Positions 5,346 through 10,747 of a DNA stretch of 10,747 nt are shown here, one piece after another. Origin of the DNA: Candidatus Gastranaerophilales bacterium (GTDB lineage Bacteria > Cyanobacteriota > Vampirovibrionia > Gastranaerophilales > Gastranaerophilaceae). The number at the start of each line of letters is the position of its first letter. Within the stretch, counting starts at the first letter, position 1. The notes below the pieces were generated by a model that worked only from the letters and a program-made list of their open reading frames with translations, did not search any database and was not told the origin of the DNA. The stretch covers positions 1-10,747 of the forward strand of contig CAAFYU010000084.1 in NCBI GenBank assembly GCA_900767135.1. Direction: 5' to 3'. The translations under genes and the position numbers were made by a program.

Positions 5346-6177
5346 TTTCTAATTTTTTTATATGGTTATCCAATTTAATTTTGTCAATAATTGATTTTAC
5401 ATATTTATCGATAGTTTTATTATTTGAATAATCTGCACTTGCGACTATATTAACCCTATCTTCTTCAATTAGTTTTAATGCATTACCTTTTTTACCTTTT
5501 TTAGAAGAATTATATACGGCGATAGAATGTCCTCCATTAACTTTTACCATTTTCATTGCAGGTATATCTGTTTCTCCATCACCAATGAAAATCATATTTG
5601 AAAAAGGAACAGCTCTGTCTTCTTGCTTAACATAGGCATTAATAGTTTTATTGTCATTTATGTCACAGCAACCTTTATTAATCCTAAATAAATATTGAGT
5701 CTTTGAAGTATAATTAACAACATTTGCAGGCCATATAGGAATACCATTAGGATCATATATATAAGCGGAAGCAAAAATATATTCAAAATTTTTACCAATA
5801 GAAGTACATTCTATAATTTCTTTCAAACCAGATGATATTATATAGTGCTTTACTTCTACTCCTCGCTCTTTCCCGTATTTGTTAATTCGATTAAACCAAG
5901 TTTCTACACCATTATATAATGGAATATTCTTGCCATAGTCGCAAAATGCTTTTTTATTAAATGGAATATTTTTATTATGAGCTTCCTCTTTCATTAATTC
6001 CATATAGGCTAAATTCACATCAGCACAATTATCTTTTGCAAATTTATTGGATTTTGCCCAAAATTTCTTTGGGCTTGTTCCTAATTTCTCCATAAATCCA
6101 TATTCTTGCATGTTTCCTGGAGACAGTGTTCCATCAAAATCATAGCAAATTGCCATTGGTATTAATTTTTTAGCCAT
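5338..6177 (-). CDS. HAD-superfamily phosphatase-like hydrolase, third gene of the IetAS-like operon
   Basis: A 279-aa soluble protein with all four haloacid-dehalogenase motifs. Motif I is DFDGT (D13 nucleophile, D15), motif II is in YIISSG (S115/S116), motif III is probably K159 in TSKTQYLF, and motif IV is GDGETD (199-204). A helical C1-type cap probably spans residues 20-100, as in phosphoserine-phosphatase-like members. The expected chemistry is magnesium-dependent phosphate-ester hydrolysis; the substrate cannot be read from sequence. It is the last gene of the operon, 11 bp after the protease stop, with an AGGAG site 5 nt before its ATG, so translation is closely coupled. It could remove phosphate from a protein or nucleotide used by the defence pair, or be an unrelated passenger. 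Its stop codon and last two codons lie inside the 188-bp repeat. Confidence 0.9.
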   Translation of the reverse strand: MAKKLIPMAICYDFDGTLSPGNMQEYGFMEKLGTSPKKFWAKSNKFAKDNCADVNLAYMELMKEEAHNKNIPFNKKAFCDYGKNIPLYNGVETWFNRINKYGKERGVEVKHYIISSGLKEIIECTSIGKNFEYIFASAYIYDPNGIPIWPANVVNYTSKTQYLFRINKGCCDINDNKTINAYVKQEDRAVPFSNMIFIGDGETDIPAMKMVKVNGGHSIAVYNSSKKGKKGNALKLIEEDRVNIVASADYSNNKTIDKYVKSIIDKIKLDNHIKKLEIK

Positions 6178-6188
6178 TTTTACTCCTG

Positions 6189-8399
6189 TTATTCTTCAAA
6201 ATGTATATCTTCTTCTGCAATATTGTGAATATCAACTCTATTTTCAATATCTATTTTATTTACAAACCATTCGTTTAATAAACAGTTTCGAATAAAATCT
6301 TCAATTCTGTTGACTCCGTTTAATTCCTTTAGTGTTACTACAATACTGAATTTTAAATTTTTACCGTCTTCGGAGTTTAATCTATTTTTAGTTTTCAAGC
6401 TTATACCCCATAGACCTTTTGAACTATAAACATCCCTAGGAATATTCCGAGATTTTACGATTTCTCTTATGTGTTTAACATTATCCCATTTTCGATAATT
6501 CATTCTTGCATCTTTTTCCCAAGTATAATGACCTTTTCGGTCTTGATAATTGTTATCAATCGATTTTATTTCATTATCTTTTATTCTCCCAAATTGAATA
6601 TCTAATTCTGTATTTGTATAGTCAACTCCTTGACTTCTATTACAATGAGGGAAATAACAAAGAGTAGCTTTGGCGATAAAAGGATGTTTATTTTGGTGTA
6701 TTGGAACTGGAATACGATAATTGTATGTATCATATTCTTCAGAAATTCCTGAAATTATAAATTGTATTTCATCATTTGGAGTATTTACAACATCTTCAAT
6801 TCTTTTAGGTACAACACCGTGTCCAATTTTATAAGGATCTAGTTTTTGTTTCTCCCAAGTTGTTGTGGAGTGTATTAACAAAGCTTTGGCTTCTTCTCGA
6901 CTTAGTCCAAGTATTGAGATTAAATAACACATTTTTCTTGCAATCCATGGTGCAGCAAAAGATGTTCCCTGTACATATTCAATGCCTCTATTGGTATAAA
7001 CCTTGATTTTTTTGTCATTATCACCTCCATAATAAGCTATATCTGGCTTTATAAAAAATGATAATACCGGTCCTGTTCGGGTATATGTTGTTGGTTTTCC
7101 ATTATGAGTTACAGAATTTACAACAATTGAATTTATTGAATCTGCTGGAGCACCAATCATTTTAAATGGCTCTTTATCCGATTTATTTGTTCCTGCAATA
7201 ACAAATACCACATCATATTTACACTGGATTTTATCTAAAATAGCAGCTTCTGGAGAAATAAAATTAGGATTTATTTCAAATTTAGCACCCAAAGATAAAT
7301 TCCAAACTTTTACGTCTGGATTTGAAGCAATTATGCGTTCAATATTTTTTAAAATACTAAAAGAGCTAAATCTATCTCCTGCAGCTACTGTGAAATGTTT
7401 AACTTTAAATCGTCCACACCCATCATCTAAATCAGGATTCAAAGAGGGACCATCTACTATAAGGGATGTTACTGCCGTTCCATGTAGATAATCATTAGGA
7501 GTAAGGTCAATTTCTTTGGGTAGTAAATTTGTAGTTTCTACCCAATCAGAAAAATATACTTCGTTTGAAAATCCCGTGTCAATAACACCTATTGTTGGTT
7601 CGTTGTTGGGAAATGGAATTGATAATACAGTATTATCTACAAAATCAAAATCTGATTTTGTAAGTGTAGATATATCACTTACTGCCATGGATATTAAGTA
7701 TGGAGCTTTTATTTTAAGAATATTTAATTCGTCTGGGTATAAATATAATGTTGTATTATCAATAATTCTATTGTTGTCAACCCTTATCCCTAACTTGTTC
7801 ATTAAAGATATTGTATCTTCACCCGTTTTATAAATTGTAATTATTGAATCTGTTTTTAATTCATCAACATCACTAGAGACATCAAATCTTTCAACATAAT
7901 ATGCATCAACAAGAATTTTCAAGAAAATAGTTTTAAATTTTGGAGGACAATTAATTATAATTTTTTCGTTTGGATCCTTTGAATTTATTTTTTTTATTTG
8001 CTCATGTGAGATTTGCCCATTAAACTGTTGTTCTAGAATGTTTATTGAGGTATCTAAATTTTTTATTGCTTGTCTTAACTCATTAAGGGAAATAAAATGA
8101 GTTATGACATGTTTAGGAGATTGATCATCATAAAACTTTGCTCCAACAATACTTCCATTGGTTAACAAACCTTGAACTCGATTTGATTTAGCTGCAATTT
8201 TATTATAATAAACATTAATTAATGCTCCTGATAATATTTTTTCGTTACTCCAAAATTCATATAATCTATTTAAGTCATTTAAAAGTTGTTTTAATTTTTT
8301 AGAATTAATAGTTTTGCCCTTTGGTAAATTTGGAGCACCACCTCCTCCTGTATTTTTTCGTTGCTCAAATGCTCCTTTTAATTGCAAAGTTTTATTCAT
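6189..8399 (-). CDS. ietS: Subtilisin-like S8 serine protease, IetS-like anti-phage defence protein
   Basis: A 736-aa protein with an S8 domain at about residues 265-535. The triad is visible: Asp274 in GVIDTG, His306 in LHGTAV, Ser480 in GTSFAAP, with oxyanion Asn405 in AGTN. The first 260 residues carry a Gly-rich segment, GGGGAPNLPKGK (18-29), seen in intracellular S8 peptidases that pair with AAA ATPases, and then a region that may be a prodomain or a sensor. The C-terminal 200 residues are mostly beta and unassigned. There is no signal peptide, so it should act in the cytosol. The start lies one base after the ATPase stop, and its AAGGAG site (8410-8415) is inside the last ATPase codons, so translation is coupled. 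In IetAS the protease is taken to be the effector unleashed on phage infection; the target is unknown. The ietS symbol rests on architecture and gene order, not on an alignment. Confidence 0.82.
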   Translation of the reverse strand: MNKTLQLKGAFEQRKNTGGGGAPNLPKGKTINSKKLKQLLNDLNRLYEFWSNEKILSGALINVYYNKIAAKSNRVQGLLTNGSIVGAKFYDDQSPKHVITHFISLNELRQAIKNLDTSINILEQQFNGQISHEQIKKINSKDPNEKIIINCPPKFKTIFLKILVDAYYVERFDVSSDVDELKTDSIITIYKTGEDTISLMNKLGIRVDNNRIIDNTTLYLYPDELNILKIKAPYLISMAVSDISTLTKSDFDFVDNTVLSIPFPNNEPTIGVIDTGFSNEVYFSDWVETTNLLPKEIDLTPNDYLHGTAVTSLIVDGPSLNPDLDDGCGRFKVKHFTVAAGDRFSSFSILKNIERIIASNPDVKVWNLSLGAKFEINPNFISPEAAILDKIQCKYDVVFVIAGTNKSDKEPFKMIGAPADSINSIVVNSVTHNGKPTTYTRTGPVLSFFIKPDIAYYGGDNDKKIKVYTNRGIEYVQGTSFAAPWIARKMCYLISILGLSREEAKALLIHSTTTWEKQKLDPYKIGHGVVPKRIEDVVNTPNDEIQFIISGISEEYDTYNYRIPVPIHQNKHPFIAKATLCYFPHCNRSQGVDYTNTELDIQFGRIKDNEIKSIDNNYQDRKGHYTWEKDARMNYRKWDNVKHIREIVKSRNIPRDVYSSKGLWGISLKTKNRLNSEDGKNLKFSIVVTLKELNGVNRIEDFIRNCLLNEWFVNKIDIENRVDIHNIAEEDIHFEE

Positions 8400-8400
8400 G

Positions 8401-9441
8401 TTAGATCATCTCCTTAATCCTTCTCGAAACTTGGCTTTTAGATACTCCCGTTAAAATTTCTATTTCTCGCATTGTAAACCCTTTTTCTTGAATATTTTTC
8501 AAATTATCGTCATCACTTTTTTCTAGGGTGTTATAAATTCTTTTTAAGTAATCATATTCACTATTAGGATCACTAAATGCTAGTGATGTTTTTAAAAGAT
8601 TTTTTAATTCTCCTGGATAAGGAAGTTGCTTCGTATTATTTAAAATTTTTCTAAATAATGTCATTTTCCTCCCTGCAGTTTTGAATTTTAAAAGTAAACG
8701 GTTAAGCATTATTTCTGCAATTTCGACTAAATCTTCTTTGCTATATTTACTAAAATCTACAACAGTATCAAAACGTCTGATTAATGCCTTATCAAATGAT
8801 TTGAATAAATTTGTTGTTGCGATTAGCACAATATTATCGCTCAATCCATCTAACCCTTTTAATATAGATGATGTTGCTCGCCCCATTTCTCTTAAATCGT
8901 TTGAATTTATTCGATCTATAGCAATAGCATCAATTTCATCAAATAATATGATAATTTTTTGTGGTTGTTGTATTTTTTTTATTTCATTAAATAGTTCCGC
9001 AATATTTTTGGAAGTTTGCCCGAGCTTACTATCAATCAATGTATCAAAATCAACAATATACAACTCTCTGTCTAGAATTCGTGCAATTTGTTTAGCAGTT
9101 TCAGTTTTACCCGTTCCAGGAGGACCTTCAAATAAAAATTTATTTACCCCTACATTATGTCCAATTGCATTGATAATTCCTAAAACGCTATCTTTAAGAC
9201 AAACGGGTAGAGGAATTGATTCGTTTCCAATATCCACTCTTTTTAGAAATTGACTGTTTTCTTGTTGGAATTGAGGACAGAAAGTATTAACATCTGACAA
9301 TAATGACATTATATATTGTGAAAGAGCAAAATCGTTTTCCATATCGAAATCCTTAGCAATAAGATATGCTTCCTGCCTAAAAGCTCTTTCATTTTTTTCA
9401 GTATGATATTTAATTAAATTTAAAACATTCTTCTTTTTCAT
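8401..9441 (-). CDS. ietA: AAA+ ATPase, IetA-like anti-phage defence protein
   Basis: A 346-aa AAA+ ATPase, first gene of the operon. Walker A is GPPGTGKT (106-113), Walker B is IILFDEID (164-171), sensor-1 Asn is in ATTN (208-211), two arginines (222-223 in RRFD) fit an arginine finger, and PYPGELK (274-280) fits the sensor-2/lid region. This resembles the FtsH/Cdc48-like classic AAA core. Residues 1-80 are a helical N-terminal region of unknown role. The last 26 residues (GFTMREIEILTGVSKSQVSR and on) form a clear helix-turn-helix. Pairing with a cytosolic S8 protease on the same operon is the IetAS arrangement; the ATPase presumably senses infection or gates or unfolds substrates for the protease. 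GAGGT precedes the ATG by 4 nt. The symbol is assigned by domain pairing only. Confidence 0.82.
   Translation of the reverse strand: MKKKNVLNLIKYHTEKNERAFRQEAYLIAKDFDMENDFALSQYIMSLLSDVNTFCPQFQQENSQFLKRVDIGNESIPLPVCLKDSVLGIINAIGHNVGVNKFLFEGPPGTGKTETAKQIARILDRELYIVDFDTLIDSKLGQTSKNIAELFNEIKKIQQPQKIIILFDEIDAIAIDRINSNDLREMGRATSSILKGLDGLSDNIVLIATTNLFKSFDKALIRRFDTVVDFSKYSKEDLVEIAEIMLNRLLLKFKTAGRKMTLFRKILNNTKQLPYPGELKNLLKTSLAFSDPNSEYDYLKRIYNTLEKSDDDNLKNIQEKGFTMREIEILTGVSKSQVSRRIKEMI
8410..8415 (-). promoter_or_regulatory. Ribosome-binding site of the protease gene, inside the ATPase gene
   Basis: Plus-strand CTCCTT reads AAGGAG on the coding strand and encodes the Lys-Glu before the final Met-Ile of the ATPase. 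It lies 10 nt before the protease ATG and fixes the start at 8399. Confidence 0.8.
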
Positions 9442-9456
9442 AGTTACCTCAATTTA

Positions 9457-9485
9457 ATTCTATACTGAATGGGACAAAATGTCAA
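9457..9485 (-). promoter_or_regulatory. Promoter of the ATPase-protease-HAD operon
   Basis: On the minus strand TTGACA (plus-strand TGTCAA, 9480-9485), a 17-bp spacer and TAGAAT (plus-strand ATTCTA, 9457-9462) give a strong promoter. Transcription should begin near 9450, close to the ribosome-binding site, so the leader is very short. It is the only strong promoter seen for the three genes. Confidence 0.75.
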
Positions 9486-9502
9486 CTATTGGGACAAAAT
9501 GT
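9470..9502. promoter_or_regulatory. Two 13-bp direct repeats over the operon promoter (candidate operator)
   Basis: TGGGACAAAATGT occurs at 9470-9482 and again at 9490-9502, identical, with a 20-bp period, about two helical turns. The first copy overlaps the -35 box and spacer of the operon promoter; the second lies just upstream of it. A regulator bound there would block RNA polymerase. An alternative is a transposase-binding repeat at the end of a lost element. Confidence 0.6.
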
Positions 9503-9631
9503 TGCCAAGATAGTTGGCCGGCTTTGATACAATATTGACACAACTCCTTGATATTATTGAAATGTAGAGTAATACTTGACATAGGATTATAACATGGGAA
9601 TAATCTTTCCTAAGAGTTTAAATTTCTTTTT

Positions 9632-9819
9632 CTCCGTTTTTTAGTCGAAACTTAGAGAATAAGTGAAGATAGAATTTACAAAAACCGCCTCAATAGGGCG
9701 GTTTTTAGTATGTGATTTTATTTAGAGAATTTTTATTGCTAAATTTTGGTTCATTTTTATCAAATATTCTTCAAAATTCTCTTTTTCAAATTTCCAAGGT
9801 GCAGATTGGTTTTATTTTA
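9632..9819. repeat. 188-bp direct repeat, copy 2 (distal)
   Basis: This is the partner of 5158-5345, offset by 4,474 bp, with the three C/T differences at 9709, 9747 and 9794. The tRNA part is reduced to CTCCG, so no second tRNA 3' arm is present. Recombination between the two copies would remove exactly one 4,474-bp unit carrying the three-gene operon and leave an intact tRNA followed by one repeat copy. Confidence 0.95.
9680..9706. terminator. Duplicate of the tRNA-Ser terminator
   Basis: AAAAACCGCC (9680-9689) and GGCGGTTTTT (9697-9706) repeat the hairpin of copy 1 exactly. Here no plus-strand gene precedes it. It would insulate the operon promoter region from transcription entering from the right. 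Confidence 0.85.
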
Positions 9820-10054
9820 AATATAAATTATTTTTTATTGTATTGTATTTTGTGAGGCATTTGGATTATGGCGGATAGTTTGATTATTTTGGGCAGTGAC
9901 CGTTTTGAAATTAATCTCAATTTGCCGGGATTTTTTTATTGGTATTTTTAAAAATTAACACCGCATTTTAGAAAAGTAACATTGATACGAAACTGGCACA
10001 ATGCTCGGAGGTGGTGTTCCATTGCTTTATCTTCAGAGGTAAAGTGTTTGTGCT
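9820..10054. other. Gene-poor stretch between the repeat and the transposase remnant
   Basis: Nothing convincing is encoded. One 27-codon ORF (9868-9951, MADSLIILGSDRFEINL onward) has a GAGG about 11 nt upstream but no further support; it may be the truncated 5' end of a lost gene. A 6-bp inverted pair AACACC/GGTGTT lies near 9957-9962 and 10013-10018. I could not recognise transposon ends here. Confidence 0.5.
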
Positions 10055-10662
10055 ATGAAAAACTAAGAATACATTAATATAAAAGACATCGCACAGGCTA
10101 AAGGTTTGAAAAGCACTCGTTCAATCAGAATTGAACGAAATAAACCTGAAAGTAAATATATTTCAAGAGAGGTCAAGGTCAATGGTGGAACATCCTATGA
10201 GATATTGTTTTCAAGTTTAGAGCCTGAGTTACAGGCTAAATTAAGAGAATGTGAAACTCAATCAACAGCACTCGTACCACTAAATTATCAAGCCCCTGTT
10301 GTAACAGATAAAGCAAGGTTGACAGCAAATCATAGAATAAATATTGTTAAAGCTGCTCTTGAACATAGGAAAAATATGAAACTCAAAAAGAGGCAGATTT
10401 TGAATTCTTGGATTTATACAATACAGGATTGTTTTTACCAAAAGCATACGAATTTTTAGGAAGTATCTCAATCGGAACATTAAGAAGATATATTAATGCC
10501 TACAAAAAATCAGGTACTACTGAAAGTTTAATCCCTCAATACCAAATTACAAAGCAGGGAGAGTATAATGGAATTTTAATTGATGATATGAAAAAAGTTT
10601 TATTAACCTTGTTACTTCATCAAAATAAATTCGGATATAATACCGCAATTCGCTTAAGGTAA
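10055..10662 (+). pseudogene. Mu-like transposase, broken N-terminal fragment
   Basis: Joined across its lesions, the frame reads a helix-turn-helix-like start (EYINIKDIAQAKGLKSTRSI), then SREVKVNGGTSYEILFSSLE and a segment with LYNTGLFLPKAYEFLG and GTLRRYINAYKK. This order matches the N-terminal DNA-binding part of Mu-type (MuA-like) DDE transposases. Lesions: an in-frame TAA at 10064-10066, three codons after the ATG at 10055; a frameshift near 10369-10375, as if one A were lost from an A run; and a stop at 10660-10662 after about 200 residues. Family members are usually well over 500 residues, so the whole catalytic DDE domain is missing. An ORF with a TTG start at 10106 covers the first intact part only. 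It cannot move anything by itself and marks past mobile-element activity beside the cassette. Confidence 0.7.
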
Positions 10663-10670
10663 AACATAGT

Positions 10671-10703
10671 AAAGTGGCACGAGCTTTCAACTCGAGCCAC
10701 TTT
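10671..10703 (+). terminator. Strong terminator after the transposase remnant
   Basis: AAAGTGGC (10671-10678) pairs with GCCACTTT (10696-10703) and CGAG (10680-10683) with CTCG (10691-10694), separated by one A-A mismatch, with a 7-nt loop. A T-rich stretch follows. It lies 8 bp after the last stop codon. Confidence 0.85.
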
Positions 10704-10747
10704 ATTTATCAAATTGTAAAATATTTAACAATTGGGGTAAATTATAA

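Noticed and set aside
7516..7833. A 105-codon plus-strand frame opposite the protease gene.
   Set aside because: It lies within the S8 protease coding sequence on the other strand and has no supporting signals.
8681..9253. A 190-codon plus-strand frame opposite the ATPase gene.
   Set aside because: The minus-strand ATPase has all AAA+ motifs; the opposite frame is a low-complexity Ser/Ile-rich shadow with no recognised domain.
9577..9605. Plus-strand promoter-like pair TTGACA-N17-AATAAT just before the second repeat.
   Set aside because: No plus-strand gene follows before the terminator in the repeat, and such matches are expected by chance in AT-rich DNA. A short untranslated RNA cannot be excluded.
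9868..9951. 27-codon ORF after the second repeat as a real small gene.
   Set aside because: It has only a distant GAGG, no promoter or terminator, and no recognisable similarity; kept only as a note in the gene-poor region.

Overview
The window is AT-rich with short intergenic regions, consensus-like sigma-70 promoters, Shine-Dalgarno sites and compact rho-independent terminators, so it is a bacterial chromosome. A BFN/DUF151 protein, a DUF1858 CxxC protein and several lineage-restricted proteins suggest a gut member of the Vampirovibrionia/Melainabacteria (Gastranaerophilales). This assignment is inference from protein style only and is moderate to weak.

Left part (1-4900), apparently resident chromosome. 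A 679-aa multi-pass membrane protein of unknown function has its own promoter, a possibly folded leader and a terminator. It is followed by a freshly decayed gene (one nonsense change and two single-base frameshifts), a DUF1858 protein, a 53-aa orphan ORF, two related 66-72-aa proteins sharing a C-terminal motif, and a bifunctional-nuclease-family protein.

Middle part (5073-9819), an accessory cassette at a tRNA gene. A tRNA-Ser(GCU) gene is followed by a 188-bp sequence that starts in the last five bases of the tRNA gene. The same 188 bp recur 4,474 bp downstream (185/188 identical). Between the copies lies one minus-strand operon in the order AAA+ ATPase, subtilisin-like (S8) protease, HAD-family phosphatase. 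The first two match the architecture of the anti-phage pair IetAS. The HAD gene is tightly coupled to them and could be an accessory component. The operon has one clear promoter, overlapped by two 13-bp direct repeats that look like an operator. No integrase or transposase lies between the 188-bp repeats, so the cassette either moves by homologous recombination, is mobilised in trans, or is a remnant.

Right part (9820-10747), decayed mobile DNA. After the second repeat come about 235 bp with no convincing gene. Then comes the N-terminal part of a Mu-like transposase broken by an in-frame stop, a frameshift and a C-terminal truncation, closed by a strong terminator. Together, positions 5158-10747 look like an integration hotspot downstream of tRNA-Ser carrying a probable phage-defence module.
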